A stretch of 41,638 nucleotides of DNA, from contig JAULYZ010000081.1 of the NCBI GenBank assembly GCA_032117595.1, positions 1 through 41,638 on the forward strand. The letters run 5' to 3'. Within the stretch, counting starts at the first letter, position 1; each line of letters opens with the position of its first letter. The translations under genes were made by a program, and so were the position numbers. Origin of the DNA: WLJO01 sp032117595. GTDB taxonomy: Bacteria > Actinomycetota > Acidimicrobiia > Acidimicrobiales > Ilumatobacteraceae. Positions 8,809 through 15,707 of the stretch are shown here, piece by piece. The notes beneath the pieces are model-generated. The model saw only the letters and a list, made by a program, of their open reading frames with translations. It had not been told where the DNA came from and did no database searches.

Positions 8809-8844
8809 GACTGCTGCCCGGTGACGCACCGGGCCCGAGCAGTC
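8809..8844. terminator. Two-tiered hairpin between convergent genes
   Basis: GACTGCT (8809-8815) pairs with AGCAGTC (8838-8844). Inside it GCCCGGTG (8816-8823) pairs with CACCGGGC (8827-8834), leaving a 3-nt loop and a 3-nt bulge (8835-8837). It lies between the converging SDR and receiver-like genes. There is no strong U-tract, so it may be a weak bidirectional or Rho-aided terminator. Confidence 0.6.
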
Positions 8845-8862
8845 GAGTTGATGGTCCCGGCG

Positions 8863-9231
8863 TCAGCGGCGTCCTCCCACGTCGAGCGCGTGCAGGTGCG
8901 GTGCCGCGCGCGCTGCCGACAGTGCACCGAGCAGTACCGGATCGAGGCCGTGCCCGTGCGGCTCGGTGACCTCCACCACCGGAACGCGGTGCTGCATTGC
9001 ACACACAGCGCCCATCTCGGTGAGGGTGTGGGTGTGGTCGCCGAAGTCCCGCACGAGCAGCGCAAGGTCCGTGGGGCGCGCGAGCGAACAGTCCTCGCGC
9101 CGGACGACTGCGTGGCAGCCGAACGAGGTGGGGGCGTCGAAACAGCGCGCCACGTCGTGGCCGGCGCCCTCGAGCCACGAGGTCACTTCCCGGGCGTTGC
9201 CGGGCGTGGACTCCACGAGCAGAACTCTCAT
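8863..9231 (-). CDS. Hypothetical receiver-like protein
   Basis: A 122-aa soluble protein of unknown function. The start MRVLLVESTPGNAREVTSWL and the following AGHDVARCFDAP resemble the first strand and helix of a response-regulator receiver, but the acidic pair is ES rather than DD, and I find no convincing phospho-acceptor Asp-x-Pro or conserved Lys. It could be a phosphorylation-independent pseudo-receiver (inference). Several His and Cys residues occur in the middle (CHAVVRREDC, GDHTHTLTE). ATG 9231 is preferred over the in-frame codon 42 bp upstream because TTTACT lies 6 nt before it. It is divergent from the hydratase gene. Confidence 0.6.
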   Translation of the reverse strand: MRVLLVESTPGNAREVTSWLEGAGHDVARCFDAPTSFGCHAVVRREDCSLARPTDLALLVRDFGDHTHTLTEMGAVCAMQHRVPVVEVTEPHGHGLDPVLLGALSAARAAPHLHALDVGGRR

Positions 9232-9286
9232 GCGATCAGTAAACGACGCTCGCCGGGCGCCTGACAGGGGCATATGTCCTGCAGCC

Positions 9287-9299
9287 GATGTAAAACATC
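9287..9299. promoter_or_regulatory. Short perfect dyad next to the hydratase start
   Basis: GATGT-AAA-ACATC is a perfect inverted repeat with 5-bp arms, ending 3 bp before ATG 9303 in the divergent promoter space. Its AT-rich centre could also serve as the -10 element. It could be an operator, but arms this short may be chance. Confidence 0.25.
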
Positions 9300-9302
9300 C
9301 TC

Positions 9303-10148
9303 ATGCCGATCAATCCCGATGCCGTTGGAACCACGTCCGAGCCCGCCGAGGTGTCCTGGACCTCGAAGGACGCCCTGCTCTACGCCGTGGGGATCGGGGG
9401 TGGCACTGATGAGCTCCCGTACACCACGGAGAACACCAAGGACACGCCTCAACAGGTGTTCCCGACGTTCCCCGTGGTGGTCGGATTCGGTCGCGGGCCC
9501 GGCGTGATGAGCAAGATCGGTTCGTTCAACCCGGCGCTGCTCGTGCACGGCCAGCAATCGGTCACGCTGCACCGTCCGCTCCCCGTGGAGGGACGCGCGA
9601 TGGTCACCTCGCGCATCACCGGCATCTACGACAAGGGCAAGGCCGCAGTGGTGGTCACTGCCGCCGATGCAGCGCTCGAGGACGGCACGCCGCTCTACAC
9701 CACCACGATGTCGGCCTTCATCCGCGGCGAGGGTGGTTGGGGTGGCGATCGTGGTCCCAGCGGCGCAGTGAACGAGCCGCCGAGCCGCAACCCCGATCAG
9801 GTCGTCAACTACCAGACGAGTCCCACACAGGCGCTCGTGTACCGACTCTCGGGCGACCGCAACCCGCTGCACTCCGACCCCTCATTCGCACAGATGGGTG
9901 GCTTCGAGCGACCGATCCTTCATGGGCTGTGCACCTACGGCTTCACGGGTCGTGCGCTCCTGCACAGCCTGTGTGGCTCGCAGTCGGCGAACTTCCGGCA
10001 CATGGAGGGTCGCTTTGCCTCGCCCGTGCTGCCCGGTGATGCGCTCACCGTCAAGATCTGGCGCACTGGTGCGGGTGAGGCGGTGTTCACCACCTCGGTC
10101 GGCGACCGTGTGGTGATCGATCAGGGTCTGTGCCGCTTCTCAGGCTGA
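9303..10148 (+). CDS. MaoC-type (R)-specific enoyl-CoA hydratase, double hotdog
   Basis: A 281-aa protein like the hydratase 2 unit of peroxisomal multifunctional enzyme 2. The C-terminal hotdog carries the catalytic motif YRLSGDRNPLHSDP, with Asp185 and His190 at the five-residue spacing of the R-hydratase family, followed by FERPILHGLCTYG. The N-terminal half (about 1-140) is the degenerate first hotdog that shapes the acyl pocket in two-domain hydratases. It should hydrate trans-2-enoyl-CoA to (3R)-hydroxyacyl-CoA, the substrate of the SDR at 7867-8793. It converges with nucS with only 16 bp between stops. Confidence 0.88.
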   Translation: MPINPDAVGTTSEPAEVSWTSKDALLYAVGIGGGTDELPYTTENTKDTPQQVFPTFPVVVGFGRGPGVMSKIGSFNPALLVHGQQSVTLHRPLPVEGRAMVTSRITGIYDKGKAAVVVTAADAALEDGTPLYTTTMSAFIRGEGGWGGDRGPSGAVNEPPSRNPDQVVNYQTSPTQALVYRLSGDRNPLHSDPSFAQMGGFERPILHGLCTYGFTGRALLHSLCGSQSANFRHMEGRFASPVLPGDALTVKIWRTGAGEAVFTTSVGDRVVIDQGLCRFSG

Positions 10149-10164
10149 GCTGTCGGTGTGCCGA

Positions 10165-10824
10165 TCAAAAGAGCGTGAGCTCATCGGGCCGGCGCCCGCG
10201 CAGCGTGTCGTAGTCGACCTCGACCCAACGGAACCCGCGTGACTCCGCCAGCACACGCGCCTGGGGCTTGATGGACTGGGCCACGAAAATTCCCCTCACC
10301 GTGCCGAGCGAGGAATCGAGCGACAGTCGTTCGATGTAGCGCGCTAGTTGTTCCACGCCGTCGATCTCGCCGCGACGCTTCACCTCGATGGCGACGGTGG
10401 CGCCCGATGGGTCGCGACACAGCAGGTCGACGGGGCCGATGGCGGTGGGGTATTCGCGCCGAACGAGCACGAGTCCCTCCTCGATGGTGTCGGGGGCCGC
10501 AGCGAGGAGTTCCTGCAGGTGCGCCTCGACGCCGTCTTTCTGGAGGCCTGGGTCCACGCCGAACTCGTGCGAGGAGTCGGTGAACACCTCGTGCAGTTCG
10601 ATGATGAGCTTCTCGCCCTTGGGGTTCTCGACCTCCCACACCGAGTCGAGTTCGCGCAGGGTGTTGGGGGCATTCATCCAGTTGAGCGGTTTGTAGGCGC
10701 CACCGTCGGAGTGGATCGCAACGCACCCGTCGGCCTTCACCATGATGAGACGCACCGCCTCGGGCAGGCGTGCCTCGAGGCGACCGACGTAGTTCACCGT
10801 GCAGCGGGCAACAACGAGGCGCAC
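10165..10824 (-). CDS. nucS: Mismatch-specific endonuclease NucS/EndoMS
   Basis: A 219-aa protein matching NucS, the endonuclease that replaces MutS/MutL-type mismatch repair in most Actinomycetota and many archaea. It cuts both strands at mismatches such as G-T and G-G. The N-terminal dimerisation domain begins RLVVARCTVNYVGRL and contains DGGAYKPLNWMNAP. The nuclease core has GPVDLLCRD and AIEVKRRGEIDGVEQL, giving the D-(E)xK active site. The C-terminal tail DELTLF fits the sliding-clamp-binding peptide seen in family members. GTG 10824 is preceded by TAGTTT at 6 nt spacing. It follows the ABC1-kinase gene by only 9 bp. Confidence 0.93.
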   Translation of the reverse strand: MRLVVARCTVNYVGRLEARLPEAVRLIMVKADGCVAIHSDGGAYKPLNWMNAPNTLRELDSVWEVENPKGEKLIIELHEVFTDSSHEFGVDPGLQKDGVEAHLQELLAAAPDTIEEGLVLVRREYPTAIGPVDLLCRDPSGATVAIEVKRRGEIDGVEQLARYIERLSLDSSLGTVRGIFVAQSIKPQARVLAESRGFRWVEVDYDTLRGRRPDELTLF

Positions 10825-10830
10825 GGGGCG

Positions 10831-10836
10831 AAACTA
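10831..10836 (-). promoter_or_regulatory. -10-like hexamer TAGTTT for nucS
   Basis: TAGTTT ends 6 nt before GTG 10824 and overlaps the stop codon of the upstream ABC1-kinase gene (TAG at 10834-10836). It would let nucS be transcribed independently of that gene. Confidence 0.5.
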
Positions 10837-12417
10837 GCCAGCCGTGCGCTCCCGCATGCGCTTCTGGATGAGTGCGCGGCGGTCCTGAAGATCTCGGTAG
10901 GTGAGGCGGTCGATCGAGGTGTCGAGGCCGAGGCTCGCCTTCACGCCCTGCATGTCGAGCGACCAGCTGTTCTCGGCCACCCCGAGCTCGGCAGCGAAGC
11001 GCTCACCGTGCTTCTCGGCGAACAGCATCGAGATGTGGGCAATCTCGCCGAGCAGGTCGAGGTCGGGTGCGAGGCGGGCAATCGCTCCGTCGAGGAACAC
11101 CATGTTCTTCACGTACAGCATGAGTTCCTTCGGCATGCGCGCGCCATAGCCGAGCAGGGCCTTCACCACGCGCTGCACCTCGGCAACGAGTTCCTCGCCG
11201 CTGAGTGTGGTGGGGTCGATCGGCGGCCGGTCGAGACCGAGGTCCTTCATCACTGCCGGGAGATCGCTGTCGGACGGGAGTGCACCGAGGTCGCGCAGCG
11301 CAGCGAGCTGGCCCATCACGTCGTTCGCCGTTGCGTACATCATGAGGCGGAGGAATGCGAGACGACGTTCTCCGGTGAGGCGCCCCACGATGCCGAAGTC
11401 GAGCAGCGCCGTGCGGCCGTCGGGGAGCACGAAGAGGTTGCCTCCGTGGAGATCGCCGTGGAACACGCCGTGGATGAGGGCGCCCTCCATGAACGCGATC
11501 ATTCCTGTACGGATGACGTCCTCGGTGTTGATGCCGGCGTCCTTCATGCCGGCCACGTCGTCGAAGTTGAAGCCCGAGAGGCGCTCCATGACGAGGACGC
11601 GGCGGGTGACGAGTGTGGGGTGCGGGCGGGGCACCACATAGCCACGCTGGCCGAGGTCGCGCAGCACGCGGGCGACGTCGATCATGTTGGCTGCCTCGAG
11701 CCGGAAGTCGAGTTCCTCCACGATGGTGTCGGCAAAGAGTTCGACGAGGGCGGGCGGGTTCGCGAGTGCGGCGATGGGGATGCGGCCGACGAGGTGCGGG
11801 GCGAGGAACGCAAGCACCTCGAGGTCCTTTCGCACGAGCGAGGCAACCTGGGGCCGCTGGACCTTCACGACGACGTCTTCGCCGGTGCGCAGCCGCGCGC
11901 GGTGCACCTGTGCGATGGATGCGGCAGCGAGCGGTGCGTGGTCGAACGACTCGAACACCGACTCGAGGGTGCGTCCGAGGTCTTCTTCCACCACACGCCG
12001 CACCACCGACCACGGCTCGGCGCGCACCTGATCGCGGCAGCGCTTGAACTCATCGACGAGTTCGGCGGGAAAGAGTCCCTCGCCCGAGGAGATGATCTGC
12101 CCGAGCTTGATGTAGGTGGGTCCGAGGATCTCGGCTGCGGTGCGCAGGCGCAGCGAGACGTCGGCCTTGCTGGCCGAGGCGTCGGTATAGGAACCGCGAC
12201 GCTTGCGCACGAGCCACGGTCCGAGCGCCGCACCGAGGCGCGCCGACACGGTGAGCACCCGCGCGCCGGGCGGGAGGCGCTTCGGGGTGGTGAGGCGCGG
12301 TACCTCGGCCCGGGCCGCACGACGGAGCTCGGGCGCCGACTTCAGCCACGAGATCGAGTCCGGCTCGACGGACCACGGCCCGTTGTCGGTGAAGGCTCCC
12401 CAGTCGAGATCGCTCAT
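10834..12417 (-). CDS. ABC1/UbiB/ADCK atypical kinase family protein
   Basis: A 527-aa protein of the ABC1 (AarF/UbiB/COQ8) family. Diagnostic are the KxGQ motif in GPTYIKLGQIISSGEGLFP, the EELDFRLEAAN segment, and the catalytic and metal-binding stretch HGDLHGGNLFVL plus LLDFGIVG. Known members bind ATP and act on isoprenoid-lipid biosynthesis, ubiquinone in proteobacteria; here menaquinone or another lipid is the likelier context (inference). A C-terminal region of about 100 residues extends past the kinase core. I chose ATG 12417. In-frame starts at 12426 and 12453 are possible, and an AGGAGG sits too close to the latter. It is divergent from the PEP-enzyme-like gene. Confidence 0.85.
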   Translation of the reverse strand: MSDLDWGAFTDNGPWSVEPDSISWLKSAPELRRAARAEVPRLTTPKRLPPGARVLTVSARLGAALGPWLVRKRRGSYTDASASKADVSLRLRTAAEILGPTYIKLGQIISSGEGLFPAELVDEFKRCRDQVRAEPWSVVRRVVEEDLGRTLESVFESFDHAPLAAASIAQVHRARLRTGEDVVVKVQRPQVASLVRKDLEVLAFLAPHLVGRIPIAALANPPALVELFADTIVEELDFRLEAANMIDVARVLRDLGQRGYVVPRPHPTLVTRRVLVMERLSGFNFDDVAGMKDAGINTEDVIRTGMIAFMEGALIHGVFHGDLHGGNLFVLPDGRTALLDFGIVGRLTGERRLAFLRLMMYATANDVMGQLAALRDLGALPSDSDLPAVMKDLGLDRPPIDPTTLSGEELVAEVQRVVKALLGYGARMPKELMLYVKNMVFLDGAIARLAPDLDLLGEIAHISMLFAEKHGERFAAELGVAENSWSLDMQGVKASLGLDTSIDRLTYRDLQDRRALIQKRMRERTAG

Positions 12418-12465
12418 GGCCTGCATGCTCGCAGCGGACCTGCCCGGCCACACCTCCTGCGCCGA

Positions 12466-12480
12466 AGTTCACAAGGAACT
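12466..12480. promoter_or_regulatory. Small inverted repeat in divergent promoter
   Basis: AGTTC-ACAAG-GAACT has 5-bp arms and lies in the 69-bp space between divergent starts 12417 and 12487. It covers the ribosome site AAGGAA (12473-12478) of the plus-strand gene, so a bound protein or RNA fold could affect translation. Support is weak because of arm length. Confidence 0.25.
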
Positions 12481-12486
12481 GCAAAG

Positions 12487-14142
12487 ATGCCGTGCATGAA
12501 CCGCTGGATCACCGACTGGGAGATCAACCCGAGGTTCCCGCTCCTCACCCGCGCGAACGCTGGCGAGGTGCTCCCGGACCCGTGCAGCCCGCTCGGCTGG
12601 ACCCTCGTCTGGGAGCCGGGCTGCTGCCTCGGCTGGAAGGACGCAGCCGAACTCGAATACGGGTGCATGGATCCCGGCGAGCTCGACGCGGTGCATCCCG
12701 AGGTGGTGTGCAGCCTCGGCGGCTACCTCTACATCAACGGCAGCGCCGTGCGCGTGTTCGGCTACCGGGGCCCCGGCCTCACGCCCGAGGCGATCGACTA
12801 CGTCTACTTCGGCGAGCACCCTGACGTGCCGCCGTTCGTCGCCGAGGACTGGCACGAGAACCCGGCGGCGTCGGAGCGCATGGGTGCATGGATGATGCGG
12901 GTGCTCACGGCCGAGGATCTTCCCGAGTTGCGTGCCGATCGCGACCTTGCCGACTCGATCCGCTCGAGCCGTCCCGATCTGAGTGCACTGAGCGACCAAC
13001 AGTTGCTCGACCGTGCCCGCTCGCTCATCCCCACCGTGCGATCCCTGTTCCGGCGGCATCTCGCCGTGACCGCGGCGTCGTCGATCGGGCCCGGGGTGCT
13101 CAACGCCGTGGCCGGGGCGCTCGGCGACCCCACCATTGCGCTGAAGCTGATCACCTCGGTGGGCGACGTGGACTCGGCGGCGCCGAGCCTCGCGATGTGG
13201 GAACTCTCGCGGCTCGACCCGTCCTCGGACGCCTACCGCCGCGGATTCGACGACTTCATCCGCCGGTTCGGGTCGCGCGGCCCCAACGAGTGGGACATCC
13301 GCAGCGAGGTCTGGGAGACCAAACCGACGCTCGCCACAGCCCTCATCGACACCATGCGTGCGGCCGGTGATGCGGATTCACCGATCGTGCGCAACGAGCG
13401 CAATCGCGAGACGCGTGAGCAGGTCACGGCGCAGGTCCGAGCCGCGCTCGCCGGCGCCGACGACGAGACCCGTGGTCAGTTCGAACTGGGCCTCCGGTCG
13501 GCCCATCTGCATCTCCAGGGCCGCGAGCGCACCAAGACCAACATCATCAAGGTGGTTCATGAGGTCCGCCTTGCAGTACGCGAGCTCGGCTCCCGTTACG
13601 GCTACACGCCGTCGCAGACATGCATGTTGCTGAATGACGAACTCGAGGCGTTCCTCACGAGTCCCGACGACTTCCGTTCGCGACTCATCGGGCGCGAGGA
13701 GCAGTACCTCACCCTCTGGGAGCTCGAACCACCGTTCATCGTGAACGGGACGGTCCCGCCGCTCTCGGAGTGGGCACGCAGGGGATCCGGGAATGTTGCG
13801 GTTGCCGCACACGGCGAGCAGCTCGCTGGCGTACCGGGCGCACCCGGAAGGGCCACCGGTCGGGCACGTGTGGTCACCGATCCCGGCGATCCGCGCGGTC
13901 TCGAGCCCGGCGACGTACTCGTCGCCCCGCTCACCGATCCGGCATGGACGCCGCTCTTCGTGCCGGCTGCTGCGGTGGTGGTGGACGTCGGTGCGCAGGT
14001 GAGCCATGCAGTGATCGTGAGCCGCGAACTCGGCATTCCGTGCGTGGTGAGCGTGAAGGATGCAACCCGGCGCATCGTCGACGGCACGATGCTCCTTGTC
14101 GACGGCGACGCCGGCACGGTGACGATTCTCCCGGTGGACTGA
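12487..14142 (+). CDS. PEP-utilising enzyme homologue lacking the ATP-grasp domain
   Basis: A 551-aa protein whose last 90 or so residues form the swivelling phosphohistidine domain of PPDK, PEP synthase and rifampicin phosphotransferase. VGAQVSHAVIVSRELGIPCV carries the phosphorylatable histidine (about His507), followed by a DGTMLLVDGDAGTV strand. Residues 1-400 resemble the middle part of rifampicin-phosphotransferase-like proteins (PEVVCSLGGYLYINGSAVR, then a helical region), but no ATP-grasp/PPDK nucleotide-binding domain exists here or nearby. It might take phosphate from a partner or act without ATP (inference). The open frame continues 2.1 kb upstream antisense to nucS and the kinase gene. 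ATG 12487, 8 nt after AAGGAA, is the real start. Confidence 0.75.
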   Translation: MPCMNRWITDWEINPRFPLLTRANAGEVLPDPCSPLGWTLVWEPGCCLGWKDAAELEYGCMDPGELDAVHPEVVCSLGGYLYINGSAVRVFGYRGPGLTPEAIDYVYFGEHPDVPPFVAEDWHENPAASERMGAWMMRVLTAEDLPELRADRDLADSIRSSRPDLSALSDQQLLDRARSLIPTVRSLFRRHLAVTAASSIGPGVLNAVAGALGDPTIALKLITSVGDVDSAAPSLAMWELSRLDPSSDAYRRGFDDFIRRFGSRGPNEWDIRSEVWETKPTLATALIDTMRAAGDADSPIVRNERNRETREQVTAQVRAALAGADDETRGQFELGLRSAHLHLQGRERTKTNIIKVVHEVRLAVRELGSRYGYTPSQTCMLLNDELEAFLTSPDDFRSRLIGREEQYLTLWELEPPFIVNGTVPPLSEWARRGSGNVAVAAHGEQLAGVPGAPGRATGRARVVTDPGDPRGLEPGDVLVAPLTDPAWTPLFVPAAAVVVDVGAQVSHAVIVSRELGIPCVVSVKDATRRIVDGTMLLVDGDAGTVTILPVD

Positions 14143-14173
14143 GCAGAGTTCGCCGCGGGTCCCGCTGGGGGAC

Positions 14174-14179
14174 TAGACC
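14174..14179 (+). promoter_or_regulatory. -10-like hexamer TAGACC ahead of leader ORF and DHA2 exporter
   Basis: TAGACC ends 6 nt before an ATG at 14186 and 50 nt before the exporter's GTG. At the spacing used elsewhere in this window it would start the mRNA on the small ORF, not on the exporter. Confidence 0.4.
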
Positions 14180-14185
14180 AGCACC

Positions 14186-14233
14186 ATGACCTGTGGCTTG
14201 GGGGCACGGATCGCCCCGGGGGGCGCAACGTGA
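14186..14233 (+). CDS. Possible 15-aa leader peptide upstream of the DHA2 exporter
   Basis: ATG 14186 opens 15 codons, MTCGLGARIAPGGAT, and the TGA overlaps the exporter's GTG as GTGA. The position 6 nt after TAGACC fits a leaderless start, and the overlap would couple translation of the exporter to it. An early Cys codon and a Gly-rich composition are visible, but no attenuator hairpin is obvious. It could be a regulatory leader peptide, or chance in a short 5' region. Confidence 0.35.
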   Translation: MTCGLGARIAPGGAT

Positions 14234-15681
14234 CGGGCACCGTCGTCGCCGAGCAGCCGGTGCTCGACCGGGTCCGTGTGCTGGGGCGGTCGCTGCCCTA
14301 CAAGTGGGTCGTCGCGTGGATCTACGTGATGGCGCTGTTCCTCGACATCCTCGACGTCACCATCGTGAACGTGGCACTCCCGCAGATGGGGCGCCAGTTG
14401 CGCAGCGACCAGGTGGAGTGGGTCGTCATCGGGTACACGCTCGCCCTTGCGGTGAGCATCCCGCTCGCGGGCTGGTGGTCCGACCGAATCGGCACCAAGA
14501 AGGCCTTCCTCGTGAGCCTCGCGTGCTTCGTGCTCGGCTCGGTGGCGTGCGGCCTCGCCCAGACGATGACGCAGCTCATCTTGTTCCGGATCCTGCAGGG
14601 AATCGGCGGCGGCATGCTCACGCCCATCGGCATGTCGATGATGTACCGAGCCTTCCCGCCCGTGGAGCGCGTGCGGGCGGCCACCGTGGTGATGGTGCCC
14701 ACGCTCCTCGCCCCGGCGCTCGGCCCGATCCTCGGAGGCCTCATCGTCACCAACATCGGGTGGCGCTGGATCTTCTGGGTGAACCTCCCGATCGGCCTCG
14801 TTGCGTTTGCCTTCGGCGTGATTGCGCTGCGGGAGCACAAGGAGCCCACGGCGGGCAGATTCGACCTGCCCGGCTTCGTGCTGTCCGCAGCAGGGCTCTC
14901 GCTCTGTCTGTTCTCGCTCAGCGAGGGTCCGCGCGCCGGATGGTCATCGCCCCTCGTGCTCTCGACGGGTGCCATCGGCATCATCTGCGTTGTTGCCTTC
15001 GTCATCGTCGAGTTGAACGTGCGCGAGCCGATGATGCAGTTGCGCCTGTTCGGCAACCGAATGTTCCGGAACGCCAACATCGTGATGGGCTTCGCGATGG
15101 CCTCGTTCCTCGGGCTGCTGTTCGTGCTGCCGCTTTATCTGCAGAACTACCGCGGGCTCTCGGCACAGCAGTCGGGACTCGTGACGTTCCCGCAGGCGCT
15201 CGGCGTGATGATCACCTCGCAGGTGGCCGGTCGTATCTATCGACACATCGGACCACGTCGTCTCGTCACGGTGGGCTTCGGCCTTGCCGCTGCGGTGATC
15301 CTCGCCTTTGTCGCCATCGATTCCGACACGAATCTCTGGTTGATCCGTGTGCTCATGTTCCTCCGCGGGCTGTCGATGGGTCTTGCGTTCATGCCGATCC
15401 AGGCCTCGTGCTACTCCACGATCTCGATGGCCGATATGGGGCGTGCTTCGTCGATTTTCTCCACCGCCCGTCAGATCTCGATTTCGCTCGGCGTCGCAAT
15501 CCTGTCGAGCGTCGTCGTGGCCTACACCGAACTGGTCGGTGCCCCCGAGAATCCGGCACGGGCCCTGCAGGGTTACCACGTCGCGATCATCGTGTCGGTG
15601 GGGCTTGCCGGAATGGCGAGCCTGCTGGCGTTCCTCCTCATCAAGGACGAGGACGCTGCGGCCACCATGGGCCGCGCGTAA
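14230..15681 (+). CDS. DHA2-family MFS drug exporter (14-TM type)
   Basis: A 483-aa transporter of the drug:H+ antiporter-2 family (EmrB/QacA-like). It has about 14 hydrophobic segments. Motif-type sequences are LDVTIVNVALPQMG in TM1 (motif D1), GWWSDRIGTKKAF (motif A) and ILQGIGGGMLTPIGMSMM (motif B/C region). It should export hydrophobic or cationic compounds using the proton gradient. Start GTG 14230 overlaps the stop of a possible leader peptide. The preceding gene is the rifampicin-phosphotransferase-like protein 87 bp upstream, so a joint detoxification role is conceivable but unproven. It converges with the gene at 15708. Confidence 0.88.
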   Translation: MTGTVVAEQPVLDRVRVLGRSLPYKWVVAWIYVMALFLDILDVTIVNVALPQMGRQLRSDQVEWVVIGYTLALAVSIPLAGWWSDRIGTKKAFLVSLACFVLGSVACGLAQTMTQLILFRILQGIGGGMLTPIGMSMMYRAFPPVERVRAATVVMVPTLLAPALGPILGGLIVTNIGWRWIFWVNLPIGLVAFAFGVIALREHKEPTAGRFDLPGFVLSAAGLSLCLFSLSEGPRAGWSSPLVLSTGAIGIICVVAFVIVELNVREPMMQLRLFGNRMFRNANIVMGFAMASFLGLLFVLPLYLQNYRGLSAQQSGLVTFPQALGVMITSQVAGRIYRHIGPRRLVTVGFGLAAAVILAFVAIDSDTNLWLIRVLMFLRGLSMGLAFMPIQASCYSTISMADMGRASSIFSTARQISISLGVAILSSVVVAYTELVGAPENPARALQGYHVAIIVSVGLAGMASLLAFLLIKDEDAAATMGRA

Positions 15682-15707
15682 CTGCGTCGGTTCGCAAACC
15701 CGGGGGC

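Noticed and set aside
10348..12486. 2.1-kb upstream extension of the PEP-enzyme-like frame
   Set aside because: It is antisense to nucS and the ABC1-kinase gene, both of which have full family motifs; a clear ribosome site precedes ATG 12487.
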